From NCBI RefSeq assembly GCF_041228105.1, contig NZ_CP166097.1, positions 2,914,001 to 2,978,000 on the forward strand: a DNA stretch of 64,000 nucleotides, given 5' to 3'. The stretch comes from Pectobacterium aroidearum (GTDB lineage Bacteria; Pseudomonadota; Gammaproteobacteria; Enterobacterales; Enterobacteriaceae). Positions 36,169 through 47,785 of this stretch are shown here, piece after piece; position 1 is the stretch's first letter, and the number at the start of each line of letters is the position of its first letter. The position numbers were made by a program, and so were the translations under genes. Under the pieces are notes generated by a model that worked only from the letters and a program-made list of their open reading frames with translations, did no database searches and was not told the DNA's origin.

Positions 36169-37386
36169 ATGTATTCATTTGTTGCCCGCCAACCTATTTT
36201 AAATCAACACCTCCAAACCGTTGCCTACGAACTCCTTTTTCGCATGGACGTCACCAATAGATTTCCTGACGTCAGTCCTGAGTTTGCAACCGCACAGCTC
36301 ATTTCCGATCAATTTTTAACTAATCCGCTGACAAAATCCGTGGCTGAGCAGCCTTACTATATTAATTTTCCCCACCAGATGCTGATCAACGGCCAGGCTG
36401 AAGTCCTGCCACAGGAAAAGGTCGTTATCGAGATTCTGGAAAATGCGATCCCCGACAACGATCTCTTTGTCGCCGTAAAAAAACTAAAAAGAAAAGGCTT
36501 CAGAATTGCACTGGATGATTTTTCGATGGATTCAGATTGGGATCGATTTTTGCCTTACATCGACATCATCAAATTTGATTTAACCTTGTCGACGTTTGGT
36601 GATATTGAAAATTTCATCAACAGAACCGCACAGCGTAAATTAACCTATCTGGCCGAAAAAGTAGAAACACATGAGCAATATCTGCAAAGCAAAAAGCTGG
36701 GTATCTCACTATTTCAGGGGTATTTTTTTAGCCATCCAGAAATGATCAGATCGAAAAAACTGGTCAATAACTCCAGCAATACCATCAGGCTACTGAGAGA
36801 AGTCAATAAGCCTGAAATCAACTATGCCACGATCGAAGAATTGGTCTGTGCCGATCTCTCGCTTTATTATAAATTGATGCGCCACATCACCAATATCAAA
36901 TACAACACCCGCTTTGGCATTACCGCGACATCAATGTCTTTCCGTTCCATGGCAATGCTGCTTGGACAACGGGAGCTTAAACGTTTTGTCTCATTGATCA
37001 GCATTACTAATAGTAACGAAAATAAACCCAGCGAGCTTTATCGTACCAGCTTAATTCGCGCCAGATTCTTCGAATTATTGTATGCCTCTTTTAATGTGAA
37101 GGAGGATACCACCGATGCATTTTTGTGCGGATTATTGTCACTGCTTGATGCCGTATTAGATTCGCCGATGCCTCTATTGCTCTCGCAAATCGCCCTATCG
37201 GAAAAAATTAACCAGAGCTTATTAGAAAATACTGGTGAGCTGGCGGTTTATCTGACGTTAATTTCTAAATATGAACAACAAGAATGGGAAGAACTTGAGC
37301 AACTTTTAATCCAGTTGGGTATCGATGAAGAAAACTTCTTCACCATGATCATGGAGGCAACACAGTGGGCGGATGAGATTTTATAA
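36169..37386 (+). CDS. EAL-HDOD signalling protein (CdgJ/YuxH type)
   Basis: 405 residues. The N-terminal half (about 1-200) is an EAL-like domain: FVARQPILNQHLQTVAYELL with ELL replacing EAL, then LDDFSMDS, IIKFDLTLS and YLAEKVET, ending LFQGYFFSHPE. The C-terminal half is an HDOD domain. Several acidic metal ligands of active phosphodiesterases (for example the Asn in NxS and the DDFGTG glycine run) are altered, so it is probably not an active c-di-GMP phosphodiesterase and may act through protein contacts, as reported for CdgJ-type proteins affecting motility. GGAG lies 8 nt before the ATG. It occupies the place of E. coli yecD and is the likely first gene before yecE. Confidence 0.88.
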   Translation: MYSFVARQPILNQHLQTVAYELLFRMDVTNRFPDVSPEFATAQLISDQFLTNPLTKSVAEQPYYINFPHQMLINGQAEVLPQEKVVIEILENAIPDNDLFVAVKKLKRKGFRIALDDFSMDSDWDRFLPYIDIIKFDLTLSTFGDIENFINRTAQRKLTYLAEKVETHEQYLQSKKLGISLFQGYFFSHPEMIRSKKLVNNSSNTIRLLREVNKPEINYATIEELVCADLSLYYKLMRHITNIKYNTRFGITATSMSFRSMAMLLGQRELKRFVSLISITNSNENKPSELYRTSLIRARFFELLYASFNVKEDTTDAFLCGLLSLLDAVLDSPMPLLLSQIALSEKINQSLLENTGELAVYLTLISKYEQQEWEELEQLLIQLGIDEENFFTMIMEATQWADEIL

Positions 37387-37474
37387 ACGATTTCTCTCGG
37401 CTCACTCGCGCAGTCCTGACAATTACGCGATAATCACCGCCATCCTACGTGAAGCTCAATGAAGTTATGGTGTG

Positions 37475-38290
37475 ATGATGTACATCGGATTACCACAATG
37501 GCAGCATTCTGCCTGGAGTCGGTTGGGGTTAAACGATCTTGCCGATTACAGCCGCTATTTTACCTGCGTGGAAGGGAACACGACCTTTTATGCGTTGCCT
37601 TCACGCGAGGTTGTCTTACGCTGGCGTGATATGACGCATGACGACTTTCGTTTTTGCTTCAAGTTTCCCTCAACGATCAGTCATAAGGCTGCCCTACAAA
37701 ACTGTGACAGCGATGTCAGCCTCTTTTATCAATGCCTGGAGCCGATTGAACACCGTATCGGACAGCTCTGGCTGCAACTCCCTGCCGCCTTTGGTCCCTC
37801 GCAGTTGCCTGTTCTGTGGCGTTTTCTTGATGCTTTGCCGCAGGGGTTCGGCTACGGTGTGGAAGTTCGTCATCCGCTGTTTTTTGCCAAAGGCGATGAG
37901 GAGCGCGCACTGAATCAGGGGCTACAGCAGCGTGGCATTAATCGCGTAATTCTCGACAGTCGACCGGTTCATCATGCCGCGCCAGACAGTGCTGCGATGC
38001 GTGAAGCCCAGCGTAAGAAACCTCGCGTGCCGGTACACGCCGTGCTCACGGCCACACAGCCGCTGATCCGCTTTATCGGTAGTGAAACGCCGGAAGAAAA
38101 TCTTCGCTGGTTCGAGTCATGGCGTAACAAGCTGCCGCAGTGGCGTGAAGCCAATCCTTTCTTTTTTATTCACACGCCGGATATCGGTGATGCCCCGCCG
38201 CTGGCACAACAGCTTTGGCCGTTACTCGCCGAGATCGACCCAACCTTGCCACCCCAACCGGATTGGCCACAGCAGGCGACGCTCTTTTGA
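37475..38290 (+). CDS. yecE: YecE family protein (DUF72)
   Basis: 271 residues from the ATG at 37475 (a GTG at 37472 and an ATG at 37478 are alternatives). It matches E. coli YecE: YIGLPQWQHSAWSRLGL, YFTCVEGNTTFYALPSREVV, CFKFPSTISH, GVEVRHPLFFAKGDEE and VILDSRPVH. The DUF72 family adopts a TIM-barrel fold; no activity is established. It lies between the EAL-HDOD gene and yecN. Confidence 0.93.
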   Translation: MMYIGLPQWQHSAWSRLGLNDLADYSRYFTCVEGNTTFYALPSREVVLRWRDMTHDDFRFCFKFPSTISHKAALQNCDSDVSLFYQCLEPIEHRIGQLWLQLPAAFGPSQLPVLWRFLDALPQGFGYGVEVRHPLFFAKGDEERALNQGLQQRGINRVILDSRPVHHAAPDSAAMREAQRKKPRVPVHAVLTATQPLIRFIGSETPEENLRWFESWRNKLPQWREANPFFFIHTPDIGDAPPLAQQLWPLLAEIDPTLPPQPDWPQQATLF

Positions 38291-38442
38291 TCCACCAACT
38301 GACGGGTGTTAGCCCGTTTGGTTATAAACCCTTTCGCAACGCAACGCATTTCCGCTAAAAAAATCGGCCTTTACAGGCGACAGTTGCGTTAGGGAAAGCT
38401 ATTATTCTGCAAGCCGTTTTCGGTTAGGTTACGGAGTAAAAC

Positions 38443-38838
38443 ATGGTAAGTGCGCTCTATATCGTGCTTGGCGCAATCTTGTTGATAAAGCTGTCTATTG
38501 ATGTTGTGAAGCTCAGAATGCAGTATCGCGTTGCATACGGCGACGGCGGATTTTATGAATTGCAAACGGCGATCCGGGTACATGGCAATGCGGTCGAATA
38601 TATCCCGATTGCGGCGATTTTGCTGGTGCTGATGGAAATGAACGGCGCCCTTATCATCATGATCCATTTTTGCGGTATTTTATTGATTACCGGACGTTTA
38701 GTTCACTACTACGGCCTCCGGCACCGTGAATTTCGCTGGCGGCGTTCAGGTATGGCGGCAACCTATGCCTCACTCATCCTGATGATTGCAGCAAACCTCT
38801 ATTATCTCCCCTGGGATCTGGTTTTCACGCTGTATTGA
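38443..38838 (+). CDS. yecN: YecN, MAPEG-family inner-membrane protein
   Basis: 131 residues, the E. coli length, with four membrane helices. MAPEG features are the conserved Arg/Asn helix region LQTAIRVHGNAVEYIPIAAI and the final GLRHREFRWRRSGM loop. MAPEG proteins include glutathione transferase-like enzymes, but the activity of YecN is unknown. It is upstream of cmoA, as in E. coli. Confidence 0.93.
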   Translation: MVSALYIVLGAILLIKLSIDVVKLRMQYRVAYGDGGFYELQTAIRVHGNAVEYIPIAAILLVLMEMNGALIIMIHFCGILLITGRLVHYYGLRHREFRWRRSGMAATYASLILMIAANLYYLPWDLVFTLY

Positions 38839-38966
38839 TAGCGGAAACAAGAACGATGCCTGCCCTCCCGGTCGTACGAATCTTTATGCGCCCGGGAATC
38901 AAAAAACGCGTCCACACTATGCGTCTACACAATGTGGAAGGTGAAGGCTACGGTGTATTCTGCTAG

Positions 38967-40738
<1,772 letters not shown>

Positions 40739-40753
40739 ATTACTGCATGCGAC

Positions 40754-40781
40754 AAAAAAAGCCCCAGCAATATACTGGGGC
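40754..40781 (-). terminator. Terminator between cmoB and cutC
   Basis: GCCCCAG and CTGGGGC pair over 7 nt. On the minus strand seven T follow, so it terminates cutC well; on the plus strand the tail is only TTGG, so it is weaker for cmoB. Confidence 0.8.
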
Positions 40782-40895
40782 TTGGTACTTGCCATGCAAA
40801 CCTATCGGTATGCGGCGCGGCAAAAATTGAAGAATGACGATGTGGCATCTATAGCAATGCGATCTATCAACCGCTACACCATAAAACACCTTAGA

Positions 40896-41654
40896 TTACG
40901 ATACATACTGCATTTCACGCTCCGGGCTCACCGCCCGTTTCATTGCTGCCACCACATCACCATCCACGCAATACTGGCTAAATTCATCTAACTCCGTCTC
41001 AGAACACATCGACACACCGATTTTGCGATAACGCATGGGGGATGACGTCCACTGCCCGGCGGAGCTGTGCAGTTCTCGAATACCCGCCTGCTGAAATTTG
41101 TGCAGGTTAGTCAGTCGCACGCCGGAACCTGCCATAATAATTGGACCGCGACTGGCCTGTGTTAGTTCACGTAATAACCGTAATCCATTTTCTGCCGTTT
41201 GTTGCTGCCCAGAGCTTAATATGCGCGATACGCCAAGGTCGGTGAGTTGTTCCAGCGCAACATAAGGGTTCAGGCACATATCAAACGCACGATGAAAGGT
41301 CACCGCCATTCCTTGAGCCACCGCCATGATTTCGCGCATTTTGGGCAAATCAATGTGCCCTTCTTCATTGAGTACGCCTACAACGACGCCAGGAAACCCC
41401 ATCTCGCGAATCTGTTCAATGTCATATTTGATGGCAGCCAATTCCATCGTGCTATAGCAAAAATCGCCGCCTCTCGGACGCACAATAGGGTGAACGGGAA
41501 TCGCGACTTTTTCACGAGCGCTACGCAGCGCACCATAGGATGGCGTTAATCCGCCTTCTCGTTGTCCTGCACAGAGTTCAATCCTGTCAGCCCCAGACTG
41601 CGCTGCTGTTATGGCACAATCAACGCTATAACAGCATACTTCCAGTTTCGTCAT
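40896..41654 (-). CDS. cutC: CutC family protein
   Basis: 252 residues of the CutC TIM-barrel family, closely following E. coli: [64 protein letters not shown] and [15 protein letters not shown]. Once linked to copper tolerance, although that role has been questioned. It is transcribed away from yecM's 3' end region across the ERIC element. Confidence 0.95.
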   Translation of the reverse strand: MTKLEVCCYSVDCAITAAQSGADRIELCAGQREGGLTPSYGALRSAREKVAIPVHPIVRPRGGDFCYSTMELAAIKYDIEQIREMGFPGVVVGVLNEEGHIDLPKMREIMAVAQGMAVTFHRAFDMCLNPYVALEQLTDLGVSRILSSGQQQTAENGLRLLRELTQASRGPIIMAGSGVRLTNLHKFQQAGIRELHSSAGQWTSSPMRYRKIGVSMCSETELDEFSQYCVDGDVVAAMKRAVSPEREMQYVS

Positions 41655-41835
41655 CGCTGCTCCTCCATGTAAACTCTCAGACTATTTTCTTTAGCGAAAA
41701 ATCGGCGAATCATCAGACCGACTAAAGTAATAACTATGGCATTCACATTCATATCGTGAGGAGACAGGAGTCACAATGAACGCGATACATTGCCGAAATA
41801 AACATGACATAATCCACAGTTTTATTAATCTGTTC

Positions 41836-41962
41836 TATACCCGTCATACTTCAAATTGCAGGTGCGTTGGCTACGTTCACTCACCCGAATCACTTACCTA
41901 AGTAAGCTCATCGGGATTCCCTCGCTTGCCGCCTTCTTGAAACTCGAATTATTTAGGGTATA
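41836..41962. repeat. Full-length ERIC (IRU) element, 127 bp
   Basis: An imperfect palindrome of 127 bp, the canonical ERIC length, bounded by TATACCC and GGGTATA. The core CACTTACCTAAGTAAGCTCA and the flanking GGGATTCCCTCGCTTGCCGCC are the regions that standard ERIC sequences share. It lies in the 426-bp cutC-yecM gap, which holds no gene. The other 300 bp of the gap are unremarkable apart from the 18-bp duplication at its left-hand edge with yecM. Confidence 0.95.
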
Positions 41963-42056
41963 AAGTAGAAGAAAATGGCGTGAATAACGCGACATGTCAT
42001 TTTACCTTTCAGCCAATGTTATCTTTCTGATTACTCTGCATACGAGCGCTTTACTA

Positions 42057-42092
42057 TTTTCATCATGAAGACATTTTTCATCATGAAGACAT
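42057..42092. repeat. Tandem 18-bp duplication at the yecM 3' end
   Basis: TTTTCATCATGAAGACAT occurs twice without a gap (42057-42074 and 42075-42092). The second copy covers the last codons and stop of yecM on the minus strand, so the duplication copied the gene's end into the downstream region without changing the protein. Confidence 0.9.
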
Positions 42093-42650
42093 TTCGCTCG
42101 CGACGACATCGCGTATATCACATGGATGAAATTTTATTGTCACTTTCCCGTTGGTGACCGCCAGCGTCGGATTAGGCATGCGTTCTTTTTCGCCTTGCGG
42201 AGAACTGAATTTAAGTTTGATGCCCGGCGTACGCAGAGCATCATCAGACAAGCAGGCTAACGCACGCTGATGCAGTGTTTCCACATCCCCAGGCAGCACG
42301 AGTTCCACATGCTCCCACCCTTCATGCGGATAATGCTTTTTCCCCGGCCATGGTAGCTCGACACACGTCATCTGCCACGGGCCGACCGGAATGGCATTAT
42401 CCAGTATAAACAAGCAGATTGGGCGACCATTGATCTGATTTTCAGACAGCAAACGGCCACGTTTTAACAGCGCCGCCTTCCAGGATTCAGCCGTTGTATT
42501 CTGATGGCAACGCAGAGAGATATGGTCAGCATGAAATGCACTTAAATCCAGCTGTAGCACATCGGCCAATTCCTGTAATTCCTGCTCAAAACGTGCTAAA
42601 TCCGTTATCAAATCATTGGGTAACATATCGGGTAAAACTCCTTGCGGCAT
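42081..42650 (-). CDS. yecM: YecM, VOC-superfamily protein
   Basis: 189 residues from the ATG at 42650, close to the 188 of E. coli YecM; an internal ATG at 42626 has AAGGAG upstream at a long 11-nt spacing and is an alternative. Family blocks are HADHISLRCHQNTTAESW, LSENQINGRPICLF, PWPGKKHYPHEGWEHVELVL and NPTLAVTNGKVTIKFHP. The VOC fold with conserved His/Glu suggests a metal-binding enzyme; function unknown. Divergent from argS. Confidence 0.92.
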   Translation of the reverse strand: MPQGVLPDMLPNDLITDLARFEQELQELADVLQLDLSAFHADHISLRCHQNTTAESWKAALLKRGRLLSENQINGRPICLFILDNAIPVGPWQMTCVELPWPGKKHYPHEGWEHVELVLPGDVETLHQRALACLSDDALRTPGIKLKFSSPQGEKERMPNPTLAVTNGKVTIKFHPCDIRDVVASEMSS

Positions 42651-42949
42651 CTCACATTATCAATAACCATTTACGCAGTGAGAATATCATACCCGTGGCG
42701 CATTCTAATTAAATTCTACTTTTCCCTTTGTACAATTATTTACACCTTCGTTACATGAAACGCATTAAATGCAAAGAAAAGACAACCCTGCTGTTTGATT
42801 AATAAACGTAAATGTTTTTTACTCGGCGTTAATCTGCGATACGTCTCGCAACCTATTCTGGGAGGAATCTTAAATAATAGATGCCCCATTGAACGCCTAA
42901 AAGAAAACGTATAAATTAAGAACACAAATAATAACGCAGAGATATCATC

Positions 42950-43069
42950 ATGGTTTTACTCATTATATCCATCGCGCTTATCGCTATTGCGGCATACGCT
43001 ATTTTTCGTCATTTTAAAACCAGAGACTCACATAAAATTGGTGTAAATAATCGATCCAGAAAACGTTAA
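42950..43069 (+). CDS. Single-helix membrane small protein (39 aa)
   Basis: A 39-residue frame, ATG at 42950 and TAA ending at 43069, with GCAGAGA 7 nt upstream. It has one strongly hydrophobic segment (VLLIISIALIAIAAYAIF, residues 2-19) followed by a basic tail ending NNRSRKR, the typical layout of an inner-membrane microprotein with cytosolic C-terminus. It sits in the yecM-argS gap. Only composition and the start region support it. Confidence 0.55.
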   Translation: MVLLIISIALIAIAAYAIFRHFKTRDSHKIGVNNRSRKR

Positions 43070-43283
43070 GGCCGTAATTTTTATTTATTTTTATTCTACC
43101 TAAAACTACATTCTCTTTTTTGTCGTGTTCTCCTTATCTGTTTTTCCCCTGTCATCGCTCCCTTTTCATATCCTGCTTGCGGGTATTTTTTCGCCTGAAC
43201 GTCCCGTTGCCCCTCCCCGTCTGCTGACGAGGAAAGGCAAATATGGTATAAGCAAGGCTTAATTTTTTATTTAAGGTAAACCG

Positions 43284-45014
43284 GTGAATATTCAGGCTCT
43301 TCTCTCCGAAAAAGTCAGCCAGGCGTTAACCGCCGCGGGCGCGCCAGCAGACAGCGAAGCTCAGATTCGTCAGTCGGCAAAAGCACAGTTTGGTGATTAT
43401 CAGGCCAATGGCGTCATGGCCGTGGCAAAAAAACTGGGCATGCCGCCGCGACAATTGGCCGAAAAAGTCGTCCAGCTTTTGGCGCTGGAGGGCATTGCGG
43501 AAAAAACAGAAATCGCAGGCCCGGGATTTATTAATATTTTTCTCGATAAGCAGTGGGTGGCGAGTCAGGTTGAGAACGCACTGAATGCACCGAAATTAGG
43601 TTTAACACCGGTTGAACCACAAACGATCGTGATTGACTACTCTGCCCCCAACGTCGCGAAAGAAATGCACGTCGGCCACCTGCGTTCAACCATTATTGGT
43701 GATGCTGCCGCTCGTACGCTGGAGTTTTTAGGTCACAATGTTATTCGTGCCAACCACGTCGGTGACTGGGGTACGCAGTTCGGTATGCTGATTGCCTACC
43801 TTGAAAAAATGCAAAACGAAAATGCCAGTGAGATGGACCTGTCCGATCTTGAAGCATTCTATCGTGAAGCGAAGAAACACTACGATGATGACGCTGATTT
43901 CGCCGAGCGCGCACGCGGTTACGTAGTGAAGTTGCAAGGCGGTGATGAATATTGCCGTCAGATGTGGCGCAAGCTCGTCGATATCACTATGACGCAGAAC
44001 CAGATCAACTATGAACGCCTCAATGTTACGCTAACCAAGCAGGATGTGATGGGTGAAAGCCTGTACAACAGCATGCTGCCGGGTATCGTTGCCGACCTGA
44101 AAGCAAAAGGTCTGGCGGTAGAAAGTGAAGGCGCAACGGTAGTTTTCCTTGATGAATATAAAAACAAGGAAGGCGAACCGATGGGCGTCATTATCCAGAA
44201 AAAGGATGGCGGCTACCTCTACACCACAACGGATATCGCCTGCGCCAAATACCGTTATGAAACCCTGAACGCCGATCGCGTGCTTTACTACATCGACTCC
44301 CGCCAGCATCAACATTTAATGCAGGCCTGGACCATCGTGCGTAAAGCTGGCTATGTGCCTGACTCCGTCAGTTTGGAACATCATATGTTCGGCATGATGC
44401 TGGGCAAAGACGGCAAGCCATTCAAAACGCGTGCAGGCGGGACGATCAAACTGTCCGAGCTGTTAGATGAAGCCTACGATCGCGCACTGAAACTCATCGC
44501 AGAGAAAAATCCACAAATGGAAAGTGATGAGTTAAGCGCGCTGGCGAAAGTGGTCTCCATCGGTGCGATCAAATACGCCGATCTGTCGAAGAGCCGTACG
44601 ACGGACTATGTCTTCGATTGGGATAACATGCTGGCGTTTGAAGGCAACACGGCACCTTACATGCAATACGCCTACACCCGCGTCGCGTCTATTTTCAAAC
44701 GTGCGGGAATACAGGAAGACAGCTTAACGCAGCCGATTACGCTGAGCGATGAGCGCGAGTTTGCCCTTGCTACGCGCCTGCTGCAGTTTGAAGAAACCAT
44801 CACCTCCGTCGCCCGTGAAGGTACTCCACATGTGATGTGTAGCTACCTGTACGATCTGGCGGGTCTGTTCTCTGGTTTCTACGAGCACTGCCCGATCCTC
44901 AATGCCGAAAGTGACGACGTGCGTCAGAGCCGTCTGAGACTGGCGCTGCTGACGGCGAAAACGCTGAAGCAAGGTCTGGATACGCTGGGCATCGAAACCG
45001 TCGAGAAGATGTAA
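43284..45014 (+). CDS. argS: Arginyl-tRNA synthetase
   Basis: 576 residues; the GTG start agrees with E. coli argS, with TAAGGTAAA upstream. Class I synthetase: the HIGH motif variant is [14 protein letters not shown], the RNA-binding N-terminal domain ([17 protein letters not shown]) is intact, and the DALR anticodon-binding domain ends with [20 protein letters not shown]. It lacks a standard KMSKS, as is common in ArgRS. It charges tRNA-Arg. In E. coli, flhE-flhA-flhB follow beyond argS; here murJ does. Confidence 0.98.
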   Translation: MNIQALLSEKVSQALTAAGAPADSEAQIRQSAKAQFGDYQANGVMAVAKKLGMPPRQLAEKVVQLLALEGIAEKTEIAGPGFINIFLDKQWVASQVENALNAPKLGLTPVEPQTIVIDYSAPNVAKEMHVGHLRSTIIGDAAARTLEFLGHNVIRANHVGDWGTQFGMLIAYLEKMQNENASEMDLSDLEAFYREAKKHYDDDADFAERARGYVVKLQGGDEYCRQMWRKLVDITMTQNQINYERLNVTLTKQDVMGESLYNSMLPGIVADLKAKGLAVESEGATVVFLDEYKNKEGEPMGVIIQKKDGGYLYTTTDIACAKYRYETLNADRVLYYIDSRQHQHLMQAWTIVRKAGYVPDSVSLEHHMFGMMLGKDGKPFKTRAGGTIKLSELLDEAYDRALKLIAEKNPQMESDELSALAKVVSIGAIKYADLSKSRTTDYVFDWDNMLAFEGNTAPYMQYAYTRVASIFKRAGIQEDSLTQPITLSDEREFALATRLLQFEETITSVAREGTPHVMCSYLYDLAGLFSGFYEHCPILNAESDDVRQSRLRLALLTAKTLKQGLDTLGIETVEKM

Positions 45015-45053
45015 TCTTCCATCGACTGAAAGCTTGTCCGTCGATTGACAACA

Positions 45054-45087
45054 AAAACGCCATTGGTGCTGCCACCAATGGCGTTTT
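45054..45087. terminator. Bidirectional terminator between argS and murJ
   Basis: AAAACGCCATTGGT and ACCAATGGCGTTTT form a perfect 14-bp stem over 6 nt, with T runs on both strands, at the join of two converging genes. Confidence 0.9.
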
Positions 45088-45128
45088 GCGTTGCAGGCAA
45101 AAAACAACCGAATAACGATTTGCCGTTG

Positions 45129-46664
45129 TTACACGCTACGGCGGGCGAAATCCCGAGGGCGGAATCCCAACAGCGCCAGCGTGGCAAAATAAGAGCCCGC
45201 CCCGGCGACCACAACCAGCAGCAAACGCAGAATTCGCATCGTCATATTGCCGTCATCCCACGCGGGCATCCACCACAGCATCCCCAGCAAAACCAGCGAC
45301 ATCACGATCACCGCAACCAGCAGACGCACCAGAAAACCTTTCCAGCCCGGCTGTGGCTGGAAAATATCCTGCTTACGCAGTTGCCAGTACAACAGCCCGG
45401 CATTCAGGCAGGAGGCCAGACCGATGGACAACGCCAGACCCGCATGTTGCAGCGGACCAATAAAGATCAGGTTCATGACCTGCGTCAGAATCAGCGTGAC
45501 TATCGCGATTTTGACCGGCGTCTTTATATCCTGTCGGGAATAAAAGCCAGGTACTAACACTTTAACGACAATCAATCCCATCAGCCCAACCGAGTAAGCT
45601 ATCAGCGCCCGCTGAGTCATCAGCGCATCAAAGGCGCTAAATTTGCCGTACTGGAACAAAGACACCGTTAACGGTTGAGCCAAAATACCCAATGCAACCG
45701 CACTCGGCAGCGCCAGCAGGAAACACAGGCGGAGCCCCCAATCCATAAGACGGGAGTATTCGTCATGATTGCCACTGGCAAAACTCTTCGCCAGCGACGG
45801 GAGTAAGATCGTTCCCAACGCCACGCCCAGAACACCGGAAGGAAACTCCATCAGTCGATCGGCGTAATACATCCATGACACCGCCCCTTCGCTGAGGAAG
45901 GACGCGAAAATAGTGTTGATAATGAGTGAAATCTGGCTTACCGAGACACCCAAAACCGCAGGCCCCATCAGTTTCATGACTCGCCAGACGCTCGGTTCCC
46001 GCCATTTCAGGCGCGGCAATACCAGCATGCCAATCTTTTTCAGATGCGGTAACTGGTAGCCGAGTTGCAGTAAACCGCCAACCAACACCGCCCAGGCCAA
46101 CGCCATTACTGGCGGGTTAAAATACGGCGCGGCAAACAGCGAGAAGCCAATCATACTGACGTTAAGCAATGTCGGGGCAAACGCTGGCACCGAGAAACGG
46201 TTCCAGGTGTTGAGCACCGACCCCACCATAGAGGTCAGCGAAATCAGCAGGATGTAGGGGAACGTGACTCTTAACAGATCCGAGGTAAGTTCGAAGCGCT
46301 CTGGCGTCGCGGCAAAACCGGGAGCGGTCACCATAATAACCCAGGGCGCGGCAACCATTCCCGCAACGGTGACCAACGCCAGAATCAGCGTCAGCATACC
46401 GGAAACATAAGCGAGGAACGTTCGCGTGGCCTCTTCACCCTGCTGGCTTTTATATTCGGCAAGAATAGGCACAAACGCCTGTGAGAATGCGCCTTCCGCG
46501 AAAATACGGCGGAGCAGGTTAGGCAGTTTGAATGCCACAAAGAAAGCATCCGTCGCCATGCCGGCACCAAAAATACGGGCGACGATCGCATCGCGCACGA
46601 ACCCTAAGACGCGCGATAGCATGGTCATGGAACTGACGGCAGCCAGTGATTTAAGTAAATTCAT
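45129..46664 (-). CDS. murJ: Lipid II flippase MurJ (MviN)
   Basis: 511 residues with about 14 membrane helices (MVF/MOP superfamily). Start [20 protein letters not shown] and the conserved [17 protein letters not shown] match E. coli MurJ, with essential charged residues in the central cavity. It moves the peptidoglycan precursor lipid II across the inner membrane. mviM lies upstream on the same strand, as in E. coli, but the flgNMA genes that neighbour murJ there are replaced by argS. Confidence 0.97.
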   Translation of the reverse strand: MNLLKSLAAVSSMTMLSRVLGFVRDAIVARIFGAGMATDAFFVAFKLPNLLRRIFAEGAFSQAFVPILAEYKSQQGEEATRTFLAYVSGMLTLILALVTVAGMVAAPWVIMVTAPGFAATPERFELTSDLLRVTFPYILLISLTSMVGSVLNTWNRFSVPAFAPTLLNVSMIGFSLFAAPYFNPPVMALAWAVLVGGLLQLGYQLPHLKKIGMLVLPRLKWREPSVWRVMKLMGPAVLGVSVSQISLIINTIFASFLSEGAVSWMYYADRLMEFPSGVLGVALGTILLPSLAKSFASGNHDEYSRLMDWGLRLCFLLALPSAVALGILAQPLTVSLFQYGKFSAFDALMTQRALIAYSVGLMGLIVVKVLVPGFYSRQDIKTPVKIAIVTLILTQVMNLIFIGPLQHAGLALSIGLASCLNAGLLYWQLRKQDIFQPQPGWKGFLVRLLVAVIVMSLVLLGMLWWMPAWDDGNMTMRILRLLLVVVAGAGSYFATLALLGFRPRDFARRSV

Positions 46665-46791
46665 CCGATTATGTTCTGAACGGTTCAGGACCGATTAGTA
46701 ACCCGTTAAGGTCATCCTGATTGCGAGGTGCGACTAGTCTACGCATTGCGCGAGTAATAGCTACCGCGCATTGTCATAACCGCTGAACTTT

Positions 46792-47757
46792 TCAGCTTTT
46801 TCCCAGCAATTTTTCAATCATGCGCTGCGACAGCAACGCCTGGTTACCGGATGTTTCCGCTGGTTTCCGTTGTTCAATTGCCGCCATGAAATGCTGCACT
46901 GCACCGACAAACCCACGTTGCTCCAGCGTGGTTTGCCAGGATGGCACGGCCGGGCGGAGCGTCACACCTTCGCGGTCTTCACGCCATTCACGCATCTCAT
47001 CCACCTGATAGAGCCCGCCATGGGTCACGGCCTGAACCCATTCTCGCTGGCTTCCGGCATGACGATGCATGCTGGTCGTCACCTGACAGCTACCGCTCTG
47101 GAAATGGTGCTCGGCATACAGCAATTGACCGTCCGCATTAGCATGCAAAACGCCATCAATCAGTTGGGCATCGCCACCCACCAGCCAGAGCGCCGTATCG
47201 ACCACGTGTAGATAGTCGTCCAGCAGAGTAAAACGCACATCCTGTGGCCCAACACCATTAATCCGGTGTTTATCCATACGTAGAGATGCCGGCTGATCCA
47301 GCCGCTGTTTTAGCTGCTGATAGCACGGCGCGAAACGACGATTAAAGCCGACCATCAGAATTTTTTGCCGTTGCTCTGCTAATTCGACCAGTGCTTCCGC
47401 CTGCTCCAGCGTCTCTGCCAGCGGTTTATCCACATAAACATCGACGCCAGCCTTAAGCAATTGGCTCACCACGGAAAAATGGCTGGCGGTACTACTGTGC
47501 ACAAAAACGGCATCACATTGTATAGCCAGCTCATCCAGCGCTGAGAAACTCGTCATTCGATAGTGCTGACAAATCCGCTGCGTCTTTTGTTGGTCAGGAG
47601 AAAATGCGCCGACCAGTTCCCAGCGCTCGGCCTGACTGAGAATCGGCAAATACGCTTTCTGCGCGATAGACCCCAACCCGATAACGCCGATACGAGGACG
47701 CTGGGTAGCGATGTTCTGCTCAGAGACACGTTCCGCAGAGGCAATCTGAGGCTTCAT
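46792..47757 (-). CDS. mviM: Gfo/Idh/MocA-family oxidoreductase MviM (YceM)
   Basis: 321 residues. The NAD(P)-binding Rossmann motif IGVIGLGSIAQKAYLPIL begins at about residue 23, followed by the family DKPLAE motif and VGFNRRFAP. It has a 20-residue N-terminal extension before the Rossmann fold compared with E. coli YceM; I cannot tell whether the true start is internal, as no later Met lies before the fold. Substrate unknown. Upstream of murJ and downstream of yceH, matching E. coli. Confidence 0.92.
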   Translation of the reverse strand: MKPQIASAERVSEQNIATQRPRIGVIGLGSIAQKAYLPILSQAERWELVGAFSPDQQKTQRICQHYRMTSFSALDELAIQCDAVFVHSSTASHFSVVSQLLKAGVDVYVDKPLAETLEQAEALVELAEQRQKILMVGFNRRFAPCYQQLKQRLDQPASLRMDKHRINGVGPQDVRFTLLDDYLHVVDTALWLVGGDAQLIDGVLHANADGQLLYAEHHFQSGSCQVTTSMHRHAGSQREWVQAVTHGGLYQVDEMREWREDREGVTLRPAVPSWQTTLEQRGFVGAVQHFMAAIEQRKPAETSGNQALLSQRMIEKLLGKS

Positions 47758-47785
47758 AACGATTTTTCTCCCTGATACCGATCCA

